From: Natrinema soli
GTDB lineage: Archaea > Halobacteriota > Halobacteria > Halobacteriales > Natrialbaceae
DNA: 13,166 nt
Reading direction: 5' to 3'
Assembly: GCF_028618695.1 (NCBI RefSeq)
Contig: NZ_JAQIVI010000587.1
Location: forward strand, 1-13,166
The notes under the pieces: generated by a model
Told to the model about the DNA's origin: nothing
The model's database searches: none
Seen by the model: only the letters and a program-made list of their open reading frames with translations
Part shown: piece after piece, positions 1-7,148 of the stretch
Layout: each line of letters begins with the position of its first letter
Position numbering within the stretch: the stretch's first letter is position 1
Position numbers and translations under genes: made by a program

Positions 1-2002
1 CGAGCCACGCCTCGAGTCCGTCCGCGGTCGGCGGTCGTAGCGCGAAGATTCGGTCGGGGTAGTACCGCGACGCGAACCCGTCGCGCCACGCTTCGGGGAG
101 TTCCTCCGCGGCGACCGTCACCTCGAGTGCGCCCGACTCGAGTCGGTCGGCGGCGAGACAGAGCGTCGCGTGCTCGAGCGCGTTCGCCTCGATGGTGTTC
201 GCGTGGGTTTCCAGAACGGTCGCGGCGATTCCCTCGAAGTCGTCAGCAGCGAACTCGTCAAGCGTGAGCAGGGTCTCGACCGCCACGCCGGTCGCGGAGG
301 GCGTCGACTGGTCGCCCAGTTCCTGCGGGCGGGTGACGAGCGACTCGCCGCTCTCCGGCGTGAAGTAGAGCGTTCCGCGCTCTGCGTCCCAGAACTCGGC
401 CTCGATGACGCGGGCCAGTTCGAGCGCGAACGCGAGGTGATCGACCTCGCCGGTGGCCTGATAGCAGTCGAACGCTCCGCGCGCGAGGAACGCGTAGTCC
501 TCGAGGTAGCCGTCGACTTTGACGTCTCCGTCCTTATACCGCCGTGAGAGCCGCCGTTCGTCCTCGTTCCAGAGTCGATCCCGCACGAACTCGAGGGCGT
601 CGACCGCGGTCTCGGCGTACTCGTTCTCGCCGAGCACCAGCGCGGCCTCGGCGTAGGTGGAGATCAGCAGCCCGTTCCAGCCCGCGAGCACCTTCTCATC
701 GCGGTTGGGGCGGGGCCGCTCCTCGCGAGCCTCGAACAGCTGTTGGCATGCCGACTCGAGTCGCTTCAGGATCTCGTTCCCCTCGAGATCGAACTGTCCG
801 GCGAGTTCCGACACCCTCGCCACGCGATTCGGCTGGTTCCGCCCCTCGAAGTTCCCCGACTCCGTGATGTCGTAGCGCGCACAGAAGAGGGCCGCATCGG
901 TCTCGTTCTCGACGATATCGTGGACTTCTGCTGGGGTCCAGACGTAGAACGCACCCTCCTCGCGCTCGCCGGTCTCGGGGGACTCGCTCTGCGCGTCGAG
1001 GGTACTGAAGAAGCCGCCCTCGTCGTGGGTCAGCTCCCGGTCGACGAACGCGAGGGTATCAGCGACGATCTCGGCGTAGCGATCCTCGCCGGTGAGCTGG
1101 TAGCCCGCGAGGAAGGCCCGCGGAATCTCGGCGTTGTCGTACAGCATCTTCTCGAAGTGGGGGACCGTCCAGTCCCGATCGACGCAGTAGCGGTGGAAGC
1201 CGCCGCCGACGTGGTCGTAGAGCCCGCCCACGGACATCGCGTCGAGGGCTTCCTCGAGCACTTCGAGATACTCCTCACGGCCGGTTCGGTCGTACGCTCG
1301 AGCGAGCACGCGCAGGCGCGAGGGTTGGGGGAACTTCGGCCCCCCGGAACCGAAGCCGCCGTGCTGGCGGTCGGCGCTTCGCACGGTCGCGTCCGCGGCC
1401 GTCTCGAGGACCTCGCTCGAGGGTGGCTCCGGGCTGGCACCGGCCTCGGTGCCGGTTCCCGCCGCGTCGGGGGTCTCCTCGAGTTGATCTTTCGCCGCGT
1501 CGGTCCACTGCTGGGCGCGGTGTTCCATCTCCTCGCGGTCGTCCTCGCTCTCCCAGGAGTCGGCGATGCGCTCGCAGAGGTCGAGAAAGCCGGGCTGGCC
1601 CTGCTGTCCCTCTCTGGGAAAGTACGTGCCGACGAAGAAGGGCTTCCCCTCGGGGGTGAGCCACGCCGAGAGCGGCCAGCCGCCCCGTCCGGTCACGAGT
1701 TGACAGACGGTCATGTAGATGCTGTCGACGTCCGGGCGCTCTTCGCGGTCGACTTTGATCGGGACGAAGTTCTCGTTGAGCACCTCGGCGACCGTCTCGT
1801 CCTCGAAGCTCTCGTCTTCCATCACGTGACACCAGTGACACGCCGAGTAGCCGATCGAGAGAAAGATCGGCACGTCGCGTTCCTCCGCGGCCTCGAGAGC
1901 CCGTTCGTCCCAGGGCTGCCAGTTGACGGGATTGTCCGCGTGCTGGCGCAGATAGGGGCTTTCCTCCTCCTCGAGCCGGTTGCGCCGGGTCGGATCGCTC
2001 AT
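1..2002 (-). CDS. DUF255 thioredoxin-domain protein (YyaL/SPATA20-type, COG1331), C-terminus cut by window edge
   Basis: The frame is open from the ATG at 2002 to the window edge, 667 codons, while the family is usually about 700 residues, so only a short C-terminal piece is missing. The N-terminal thioredoxin-like domain carries SACHWCHVME with the CxxC pair (about residues 53-60). It is followed by the family signature RGGWPLSAWLTPEGKPFFVG and TYFPREGQ. The rest resembles the (alpha/alpha) barrel of N-acylglucosamine epimerase-like proteins, with GGPKFPQPSRL, GGGFHRY, HFEKMLYDNA and YVWTPAEV. The biochemical role of the family is unsettled; a redox or sugar-related function is inferred from the domains only. 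A weak CTTTTC box sits 24-29 bases before the ATG, which would suit a leaderless transcript. It lies 138 bases downstream of folA on the same strand. Family assignment is firm; function is not known. Confidence 0.9.
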   Translation of the reverse strand, partial: MSDPTRRNRLEEEESPYLRQHADNPVNWQPWDERALEAAEERDVPIFLSIGYSACHWCHVMEDESFEDETVAEVLNENFVPIKVDREERPDVDSIYMTVCQLVTGRGGWPLSAWLTPEGKPFFVGTYFPREGQQGQPGFLDLCERIADSWESEDDREEMEHRAQQWTDAAKDQLEETPDAAGTGTEAGASPEPPSSEVLETAADATVRSADRQHGGFGSGGPKFPQPSRLRVLARAYDRTGREEYLEVLEEALDAMSVGGLYDHVGGGFHRYCVDRDWTVPHFEKMLYDNAEIPRAFLAGYQLTGEDRYAEIVADTLAFVDRELTHDEGGFFSTLDAQSESPETGEREEGAFYVWTPAEVHDIVENETDAALFCARYDITESGNFEGRNQPNRVARVSELAGQFDLEGNEILKRLESACQQLFEAREERPRPNRDEKVLAGWNGLLISTYAEAALVLGENEYAETAVDALEFVRDRLWNEDERRLSRRYKDGDVKVDGYLEDYAFLARGAFDCYQATGEVDHLAFALELARVIEAEFWDAERGTLYFTPESGESLVTRPQELGDQSTPSATGVAVETLLTLDEFAADDFEGIAATVLETHANTIEANALEHATLCLAADRLESGALEVTVAAEELPEAWRDGFASRYYPDRIFALRPPTADGLEAWL

Positions 2003-2140
2003 GCTTGCGATTCGTTCCATCGAGGGAAAAGACCACTGTTGGATCGAGGGGATTCGCGACACACCGGTCGATCCGTCAGCGGTGGCGAGTGCTGTGTCGC
2101 GGTGAGCGGAGCGTGAATCGGTTCAGTGGCTACTATAGTA

Positions 2141-2662
2141 CTACTGACGCTCGTACTCCACGAACGCGACCCCATCGCGCTCGTCTCGAGACACTTCATC
2201 GAACGCACCCCGATCCCACTCGGGGAAGCGGGTATCGCCGTCTGGTTCTTCGTGGACCTCTGTCACGACTATCCGATCGACCACCGGCAGGAACTGTTCG
2301 TAGACGGTCGCCCCTCCGGCGACGAAAATCCGATCAGTGTCGTCGTGGCGGTCTCGCGCGACCCTCTCAGCCGTCTCGACGGCGTCCTCGAGTCCGTGCG
2401 CAAGGACGACATTCTTGGGCGTCTCGAGGTCCCGACTCGTCAACACGACCGTGGTCCGGCCGGGGAGCGGTTCGCCGAGCGTCTCGAGGATGCCCTCGTA
2501 AGTAACCCGGCCCATGATGACGGGGTGGTCCATCGTCGTCTCCTTGAAGTGCTGCAGGTCCTCGGGGATGTGCCACGGCATGTTGCCCTCCTTGCCGATG
2601 ACGCCGTTGTCGGCGACGGCGACGATGCCGACGAGTTCGCGGTCCGTCTCGAGGGTCGGCAT
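2141..2662 (-). CDS. folA: Dihydrofolate reductase
   Basis: It reduces dihydrofolate to tetrahydrofolate with NADPH, recycling the product of the thymidylate synthase just upstream. The fold signatures are in order: VAVADNGVIGKEGNMPW, then HIPEDLQHFK with the catalytic acid (Asp of PED) aligned to E. coli Asp27, then VIMGRVTYEGI for NADPH and folate contacts, VLTSRD, and VAGGATVYEQFLP with GDTRFPEW near the end. This start gives 173 residues, close to the usual 160-170. It was chosen because GGAGGGAGG stands 5 bases upstream, a good Shine-Dalgarno site. An upstream in-frame ATG at 2695 (184 residues) overlaps the thyA stop in an ATGA arrangement and could be used by translational coupling. 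A thyA-folA pair is also known in Haloferax (hts-hdrB). Identity is firm; the start remains open between the two. Confidence 0.95.
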   Translation of the reverse strand: MPTLETDRELVGIVAVADNGVIGKEGNMPWHIPEDLQHFKETTMDHPVIMGRVTYEGILETLGEPLPGRTTVVLTSRDLETPKNVVLAHGLEDAVETAERVARDRHDDTDRIFVAGGATVYEQFLPVVDRIVVTEVHEEPDGDTRFPEWDRGAFDEVSRDERDGVAFVEYERQ

Positions 2663-2665
2663 CGG

Positions 2666-2676
2666 GTCCTCCCTCC
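2666..2676 (-). promoter_or_regulatory. Shine-Dalgarno site deciding the folA start
   Basis: On the mRNA strand GGAGGGAGGAC lies directly before CCG-ATG, matching the anti-Shine-Dalgarno CCTCC of archaeal 16S rRNA at a normal spacing of 5 bases. It favours the start at 2662 over the ATG at 2695 that overlaps the thyA stop. Confidence 0.55.
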
Positions 2677-2691
2677 CAGCCCGCTCCCCGC

Positions 2692-3708
2692 TCATTCGGC
2701 CACCGAGAACTCGAGTCCGTCGTGGGACTCGTACTCCCGAAGCTCGACGTCCTCGTACGACAGCTCGTCGATCGAGACGTCAGCCACCTCGAGCGTCGGC
2801 CGCTCGAGCGGTTCCCGCGAGAGCTGCTCGAGCAGGCCGGGGACGTGATCGAGCCGTTCGTCGCCCTCGGCTTCGGACGGCGCTTCGGACTCGAGCCACT
2901 CGCGGACCTCGCGGTACCCCTCGCGCTCGTCGACGTCGGCCAGCTTCGACTGGAGCGTCTCGAGGTTGTCGGCGTACCAGTCGCCGCGCGCGCCACGACC
3001 GCAGTAGACGTGGGTGTCGACGACGGTGTGGGCGAAGGTTCCGGGTTCGAAGCCCGTCTGCTGCGCGATCACTTTCGTCAGGAGCGCGTAGGCCGCGATG
3101 TTGAACGGGATCCCGAGCGCGGTGTCGCCCGACCGTTGCGTGAGGTGGCAGTTCAGCCGGTCGCCTTGCACGTTGAAGACGAACGAGTAGTGACAGGGCG
3201 GCAGGGTCGAGACGGCCGCGTTGGCGGGATGCCACGCGTTGACCACGAGCCGCCGCGAGTTCGGCGAGTCCGAGAGAGTATCGATGACGTATTGGAGCTG
3301 ATCGAACGTCCGCCGTCCGTCCGCCTCCTCGGTGACCCACCGGTGGCTCTCGTCGGGCCAGGATTCGCCCTCGAGCTGCGCGTCCCCATCTGGTACCGGA
3401 AACCGACGCCAGAAGCGGCCGTAGGCCGTATCCAGCTTTCCCTCCTCGTCGGCCCAGGCGTCCCAGATCTTGGTCTCCTCGCGGAGGTCCCGGATGTGCG
3501 CTTCCCCGGAGAGATACCAGCAGACCTCGTGGAGCATCGAGCTCCAGCGGTAGCCGTCCATCTCCTTGGTCGTGAGCAGCGGATACCCCTCCCGGAGGTC
3601 GACCTCGTAGTGCTCGCTGAACGACGAAATCGTGTCGACGCCGGTCCGATTGGGCTTGTAGGTCCCCGTGGAGAGCACGGTGTCGACGAGCTCGAGGTAC
3701 TGTTGCAT
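2692..3708 (-). CDS. thyA: Thymidylate synthase (ThyA type)
   Basis: It methylates dUMP to dTMP using methylene-tetrahydrofolate and releases dihydrofolate for the adjacent FolA. The start at 3708 gives MQQYLELVDTVLSTG, which lines up with the E. coli N-terminus MKQYLELM, and a TATA-like box 22-29 bases upstream makes this ATG the likely leaderless start; in-frame ATGs at 3714 and 3720 lie too close to that box. Visible family parts are DTISSF and YPLLTTK near the N-terminus, WDAWADEEG, the nucleophile Cys172 in LPPCHYSFVFNV, QRSGDTALGIPFNIAAYALL, and DTHVY. The protein has 338 residues against 264 in E. coli. The excess is mainly two acidic insertions, about residues 104-134 and 236-292, before the conserved LSREP segment. 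The gene ends at or within a few bases of folA. Confidence 0.96.
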   Translation of the reverse strand: MQQYLELVDTVLSTGTYKPNRTGVDTISSFSEHYEVDLREGYPLLTTKEMDGYRWSSMLHEVCWYLSGEAHIRDLREETKIWDAWADEEGKLDTAYGRFWRRFPVPDGDAQLEGESWPDESHRWVTEEADGRRTFDQLQYVIDTLSDSPNSRRLVVNAWHPANAAVSTLPPCHYSFVFNVQGDRLNCHLTQRSGDTALGIPFNIAAYALLTKVIAQQTGFEPGTFAHTVVDTHVYCGRGARGDWYADNLETLQSKLADVDEREGYREVREWLESEAPSEAEGDERLDHVPGLLEQLSREPLERPTLEVADVSIDELSYEDVELREYESHDGLEFSVAE

Positions 3709-3729
3709 TATCATCCTCATTCGGACGCG

Positions 3730-3737
3730 TATTTATG
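3730..3737 (-). promoter_or_regulatory. TATA box of thyA
   Basis: CATAAATA on the minus strand is centred about 26 bases before the ATG at 3708, the normal archaeal distance to a transcription start. This fits a leaderless mRNA beginning at the MQQYLEL start codon. Confidence 0.5.
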
Positions 3738-3790
3738 ATCGTTACGTCCCGTCGGTCGATCCGGACCGAGATGCTACCCACCACGAACGT

Positions 3791-3827
3791 GCATATTTCC
3801 GCTCGAGGAAAGAGCAACGCTTACAGG
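3791..3827 (+). promoter_or_regulatory. Candidate promoter elements of purD in the divergent region
   Basis: Two AT-rich candidates precede purD: GCATATTT at 3791-3798, which would give a leader of about 30 bases, and TTACAGG at 3821-3827, which would suit a leaderless start at 3850. Neither is a strong TATA match, and no Shine-Dalgarno site precedes the ATG. The region between the thyA and purD starts is only 141 bases, so the two promoters face away from each other. Confidence 0.3.
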
Positions 3828-3849
3828 TTCGTGCGTTCCGCTTTCGACC

Positions 3850-5142
3850 ATGCGAGAGAACGTGCTCCTGATCGGGGGTGGCGGCCGCGAACACGCCATC
3901 GCTCGCGCGCTCGAGGACAGCGAGGCAGACCTGTACGCCTGCGCCGGCAACCGAAACCCCGGTATCGCGCGCATCGCGTCCGGGTTCGAAACGCTCGAGT
4001 CGACGAATCCGAAAGCGGTCGTCGAGTACGCCGAGGACGTCGACGCGACGATCGCCATCATCGGCCCGGAAGCGTACCTCGAGGCCGGCGTCGCGGACGA
4101 ACTCGAGGCCGCGGGGGTCTACCCCTTCGGCCCGAAAGAAGAGGCGGCCCGCATCGAGACGGACAAGGCGTTCCAGCGCCGGTTCATGGCGGAGCACGAC
4201 ATTCCCGGCTGCCCCGATTTCGAGACGTTCGACGACGTGGAGGCCGCCTGTAACTATATCGACGAGTATGACGGCGATCTGGCGATCAAACCGGCCGGCC
4301 TCACCGGGGGGAAGGGCGTGAAGGTCATCGGCGACCAAGTGACTGCGGAGGAGGGCAAGGAGTACATCCGCGAGTCGGACTACGACCGGATCGTCCTCGA
4401 GGAACGACTGATCGGCGAGGAGTTCACCGTGCAGGCGTTCGTCGCCAACGGCGAATTCCGTACCGCGCCCGCCGTACAGGACCACAAGCGCGCCTACGAG
4501 GGCGACGAAGGACCGAATACGGGCGGCATGGGGAGCTATACCGACGCGACGGACGAACTGCCGTTCATGACCGAAGACGACTACGACGAGGCGGTCTCGA
4601 TCATCGAGGCCACCGTCGACGCCCTCGACGACTACCGCGGGATCCTCTACGGGCAGTTCATGCTGACCACCACCGGCCCCCGCGTCGTCGAGTTCAACGC
4701 CCGCTTCGGCGATCCCGAGGCGATGAACACGCTGCCGGTGCTCGAGACCGACTTCCTCGAGATTCTGACCGCCGCCCGGAACGGCAACGCGCCGCCGGAA
4801 CTGGACTTCGCCGAGCAGGCGACGGTCTGCAAGTACGCCGTGCCAGAGGGGTACCCGACGGATCCCGAGGCCGGCGCGAAAGTGCAGGTCGACGAGGAGA
4901 GCGCCGGCGATGCGTTGCTCTACTACGCCAGCGTCGACGAGCGCGACGACGGGATCTATACGACCACCTCCAGATCCTTTGCGCTGGTCGGCGTCGCCGA
5001 CTCGATCAGCGAGGCCGAGGAAATCGCCGAGGACGCGCTCGCAGTTGCCGGCGAGGAGGGACTGCGGATCCGTCACGACATCGGGAAGGCCGACCTCGTC
5101 CAGAAGCGAATCGACCACATGAACGACCTCCGCGGCGAGTAG
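3850..5142 (+). CDS. purD: Phosphoribosylamine-glycine ligase (GAR synthetase)
   Basis: It joins glycine to 5-phosphoribosylamine with ATP, the second step of purine synthesis. All parts of the family are visible in 430 residues, the usual length for a single-function PurD. The N domain starts with NVLLIGGGGREHAIARAL (residues 4-21) and contains IIGPEAYLEAGVADEL. The ATP-grasp domain has KPAGLTGGKGVKVI (147-160), PNTGGMGSYT (222-231) and the metal-binding stretch VVEFNARFGDPEAMNTLP (279-296). The C domain ends with SEAEEIAEDAL and RIRHDIG. It is transcribed away from thyA and convergent with the AbrB remnant downstream. No other purine gene lies within the window, so operon partners cannot be judged. 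No defect was seen. Confidence 0.97.
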   Translation: MRENVLLIGGGGREHAIARALEDSEADLYACAGNRNPGIARIASGFETLESTNPKAVVEYAEDVDATIAIIGPEAYLEAGVADELEAAGVYPFGPKEEAARIETDKAFQRRFMAEHDIPGCPDFETFDDVEAACNYIDEYDGDLAIKPAGLTGGKGVKVIGDQVTAEEGKEYIRESDYDRIVLEERLIGEEFTVQAFVANGEFRTAPAVQDHKRAYEGDEGPNTGGMGSYTDATDELPFMTEDDYDEAVSIIEATVDALDDYRGILYGQFMLTTTGPRVVEFNARFGDPEAMNTLPVLETDFLEILTAARNGNAPPELDFAEQATVCKYAVPEGYPTDPEAGAKVQVDEESAGDALLYYASVDERDDGIYTTTSRSFALVGVADSISEAEEIAEDALAVAGEEGLRIRHDIGKADLVQKRIDHMNDLRGE

Positions 5143-5273
5143 TGACCGGCCCCGTCCGGATCGAAGTGGATTATTGAAACGTACCTATTGCCGTCGTGAT
5201 ACGAGTGGTCCAGTCGACCGCATCGAACCCGTCGTCGAACAAGTAGACACCAAAGCCGCGATGACTCCGTCCG

Positions 5274-5489
5274 TCAGCGAGAGGGATTTCCACCGGCGAT
5301 GAGGTCGTGATCGTTGGCCGCGTCGGTTTCATAACCAATACCGACGGGGTCGAATTTGGAAAACGCACCGTACCGTTGCGTCACGACTTCGACGGAAAGC
5401 GTTCCGTCTTCGGTGACGCGCCAGCGGATTTTATCCCCGGATTCGATATCGAGTTCGCGCCGGACCGCTGCCGGAACCGTGACGGAGTG
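5274..5489 (-). pseudogene. AbrB/SpoVT/MazE-type regulator, 3' part, cut off from its start by the TnpB element
   Basis: The frame reads HSVTVPAAVRRELDIESGDK and continues IRWRVTEDGTLSVEVV, the swapped-hairpin AbrB/SpoVT DNA-binding fold (xVTVPxxVRrxLgIxxGDxIxW), then about 40 residues of acidic tail. An ATG at 5528 keeps this frame open, but the 13 residues it adds (MRGKPRRLRRGGC) are encoded by the right end of the IS element, including its terminal hairpin, and are not AbrB-like. The natural first strand is missing and is found at 7168-7212 beyond the other end of the element. A chimeric protein from 5528 (84 residues) may still be made, since its DNA-binding hairpin is nearly complete. 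No VapC/PIN partner follows in the 131 bases before the end of purD, so a solitary regulator is as likely as an antitoxin. Confidence 0.65.
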
Positions 5490-5727
5490 ACATCCTCCTC
5501 GCCGTAAACGGCGAGGCTTCCCACGCATGGGGAATACCAGTTAGTCGTCGTCCCCAGAACCTTCGGTTCTGGCGGGCTGCACGAGACCTCCGGTCTCGTG
5601 AACGCTGGCAGAGGGTTCTGACTCTTCGTAGGCCGTGAGCGTCATCTGCGCTGGTACGCTCGTCTCACGGTGTCGTTCGAAAGACGCGTCGCGTCTTTCG
5701 TGACCACGAGACGGCGAAGCCGTCTCG
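5487..5727 (-). ncRNA. Candidate omega/reRNA scaffold overlapping the 3' end of tnpB
   Basis: Read on the tnpB strand, five perfect hairpins follow one another. They are 5707-5727 (9 bp), 5678-5700 (10 bp), 5580-5600 (9 bp), 5554-5572 (8 bp), and the right-end hairpin 5497-5516 (8 bp). The first four all have three-base loops. TnpB proteins use a guide RNA taken from the 3' end of their own gene plus the right end, with the guide formed by flanking DNA. Sense overlapping RNAs at this place are known in Halobacterium. The guide would then begin near 5486 and read into the AbrB gene. The 5' boundary is unknown; a possible long-range helix between 5811-5817 and 5762-5768 could extend it. Confidence 0.5.
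5497..5516 (-). repeat. Right-end hairpin of the IS element
   Basis: A perfect 8-bp stem with a TTTA loop on the tnpB strand. It lies 24 bases past the tnpB stop and about 8-10 bases before the estimated element end. In this group the right-end hairpin is both the transposase binding site and the 3' scaffold of the guide RNA. Confidence 0.7.
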
Positions 5728-6875
5728 GACGGAGTCATGGCGGTGTCACAACCGCTCCCATCCCGTGGCGAGTCATCGCGTTCCGCCTTGTCAAGCGGGA
5801 CGCTCTCTCCCCACGGGTCAATCCGTCGTGCGATATTCGCGGAAGCGTTGATGTCAGCCTGAAACGCCGAAACGTGACAGTCGTCGTTCGGACACCGGAA
5901 CTCGGCTTGTGAGTCCCGCCGACCGATACGGTGGCACGAGTGGCACGTTTGCGAGGTGTACGCCGGATTCACGTACTCGACCGGGATGCCTGCTTCCGTC
6001 GCCTTGTCCTCGATGCGCCCTTGCAGTCGGGCGAACGCCCACGAGTGTAGGCGACGATTCATGTACTTCCCGTAGTCAAGACGCTCACGGATGTACGTCA
6101 AGTCCTCCATCACTAACACCGGATTTTCGAACTGTTTGGTATACTCGACAGCCTGTCGAGACGCTTTCTCCACGATGTCGGTGAGCGCGTTCTGGTAGTG
6201 TCCGAAGCGTTCGTCAATCCGCCACTCGGACGCGTCACGCTCTTGGAGGCGTTTCAGGGTCGTGTGCATCTCTTTGCGGAGATGCTTCGCTCTGCTTCCG
6301 CTACACACGAACGGGTCAGTCGGAGAACCGTCCTTGAGGGCACAGCCCGTTATCAGGGCGGTTTCTCCGATGTCTAAGCCGATGTGTGTGGCGTCACCGT
6401 CCGTCGCTGGTTCTTCGACCGGGTACTCAACGGTGACGTGCAGTACCCAGTTCTTCCGATGCTTCTGAAGCCGTATCTCTCCCGCCTTCGCGTCCTCGGC
6501 TACAAGGTCGTGCCAGAGGTCTTCCTGTTCTGGGTTGATGCGGAGCGGTATCCAGAAGTTCGTTCCGCGTCCCGGTCGGGGAACCCACCATGTGAACTCG
6601 TAGTCACGTTCTTCGGAGTGGTCGAACTTCGCGGCTTGGTTCGTGAGCCGTATCGGGTGAGAGTCGTCCAACTCCTTGGCGTGGTACGTCTTCCGCAGTT
6701 TCGGGACGTAGTTGCAGAGAGCCGCCTTGGCCTGATACGGGAGGTCGTAGGGCGTCACGATTTCGCTCACCGACGACATGGTACTTACCCCGGCGTCGAA
6801 CGCCTCTTGCAGACCGTCACGGTACGTTTTGAGTAGGTCGTCGAGTTTCGACTTTGTGGGCTGTCGGTGGAGCAA
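5541..6875 (-). CDS. tnpB: TnpB, RNA-guided DNA endonuclease of an IS1341-type element
   Basis: TnpB is the ancestor-type relative of Cas12: it cuts DNA next to a short motif under guidance of an RNA from the element's right end. The protein has 444 residues from a TTG at 6875, the first usable start after the in-frame TAA at 6897-6899. The RuvC triad is intact: Asp168 in HIGLDIGE, Glu257 in LVMEDLTYI, Asp341 in ADINASANIARR. The zinc finger has Cys311, Cys314, Cys328 and Cys333. The N-terminal part contains TPYDLPYQAKAALCNYVPKL and WVPRPGRGTNFWIPL (residues 94-111). The last 75 residues (from about 370) are a low-complexity Ser/Arg/Glu tail whose DNA forms four hairpins, so RNA structure rather than protein function may shape it. 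A small ORF stops 18 bases upstream on the same strand. The start codon is the least certain part. Confidence 0.93.
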   Translation of the reverse strand: MLHRQPTKSKLDDLLKTYRDGLQEAFDAGVSTMSSVSEIVTPYDLPYQAKAALCNYVPKLRKTYHAKELDDSHPIRLTNQAAKFDHSEERDYEFTWWVPRPGRGTNFWIPLRINPEQEDLWHDLVAEDAKAGEIRLQKHRKNWVLHVTVEYPVEEPATDGDATHIGLDIGETALITGCALKDGSPTDPFVCSGSRAKHLRKEMHTTLKRLQERDASEWRIDERFGHYQNALTDIVEKASRQAVEYTKQFENPVLVMEDLTYIRERLDYGKYMNRRLHSWAFARLQGRIEDKATEAGIPVEYVNPAYTSQTCHSCHRIGRRDSQAEFRCPNDDCHVSAFQADINASANIARRIDPWGESVPLDKAERDDSPRDGSGCDTAMTPSETASPSRGHERRDASFERHRETSVPAQMTLTAYEESEPSASVHETGGLVQPARTEGSGDDD

Positions 6876-6892
6876 ACGTCGCTTGAAGCGTC

Positions 6893-7018
6893 TTAGTTAT
6901 CGTTGTCACTGGCGTCTAATCCGTTCTCGATTAGTTCAGCGTAGGCACGAGGATGTCGGATACCATTGTCGCGGGCGTAGTCTTTCACCCGTTCATGGAG
7001 GTCGTCTCCTCGCTCCAT
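6893..7018 (-). CDS. Small ribbon-helix-helix-like protein upstream of tnpB
   Basis: The ORF of 41 codons starts with ATG at 7018 and ends with TAA at 6893, 18 bases before the tnpB start. It reads MERGDDLHERVKDYARDNGI, then RHPRAYAELIENGLDASDND and a final Asn. The pattern of a helix, a Gly turn and a second helix ending LIENGL resembles the two helices of CopG/Arc ribbon-helix-helix proteins. Upstream of the ATG the same frame continues as VQIIVRTEID, a fitting DNA-binding beta strand. It has no standard start codon there; a nearby ATG (7061) is one base out of frame. Either the strand was lost by a frameshift, or a non-standard start is used. Function is inferred from the pattern only; I do not recognise a named family. 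Confidence 0.5.
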   Translation of the reverse strand: MERGDDLHERVKDYARDNGIRHPRAYAELIENGLDASDNDN

Positions 7019-7031
7019 ATCAATTTCAGTT

Positions 7032-7049
7032 CGTACAATTATTTGTACG
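7032..7049. promoter_or_regulatory. Inverted repeat in the leader of the small ORF-tnpB unit
   Basis: CGTACAA-TTAT-TTGTACG is a perfect 7-bp inverted repeat between the TATA-like box (7061-7069) and the ATG at 7018. Its place suits an operator for repression, possibly by the small ribbon-helix-helix-like product. It also overlaps the codons of the beta-strand-like frame, so an RNA or coding origin is possible. Confidence 0.35.
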
Positions 7050-7060
7050 TTACTTTGGCA

Positions 7061-7069
7061 TTAATAAAT
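7061..7069 (-). promoter_or_regulatory. TATA box inside the IS element
   Basis: TTTATTAAT on the minus strand would place a transcription start near 7038, about 20 bases before the small ORF's ATG. It is the best TATA match on this strand ahead of tnpB. Confidence 0.4.
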
Positions 7070-7130
7070 TCCGTTCGGTATTCGGGCTGCTATAGACTGT
7101 GGGTTGCGTAGTCGAGTGACGCGATTCACG

Positions 7131-7148
7131 CCCGCCGTGAACGGCGGG
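7131..7148 (-). repeat. Left-end hairpin of the IS element
   Basis: CCCGCCG-TTCA-CGGCGGG on the tnpB strand, a perfect 7-bp stem. It closely resembles the right-end hairpin and has the same orientation rather than being its mirror image, which is the arrangement of IS200/IS605 ends. Confidence 0.65.

Noticed and set aside
743..2116. Long plus-strand open frame opposite the DUF255 gene
   Set aside because: It is a GC-rich antisense shadow; the minus frame carries the full thioredoxin-family motifs.
2131..2140. Palindrome TACTATAGTA right after the folA stop
   Set aside because: Only 10 bp, no neighbouring T run, and 128 bases from the next start; too little to call an operator or terminator.
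2722..3738. Long plus-strand open frame opposite thyA
   Set aside because: It mirrors thyA codon for codon and has no recognisable domain; the thyA motifs on the minus strand are decisive.
3742..5118. Long minus-strand open frame opposite purD
   Set aside because: Antisense shadow of an unambiguous purD.
5143..5273. Possible VapC/PIN toxin partner for the AbrB-type gene
   Set aside because: The 131 bases between purD and the AbrB stop are too short, and neither strand encodes PIN-domain acidic motifs.
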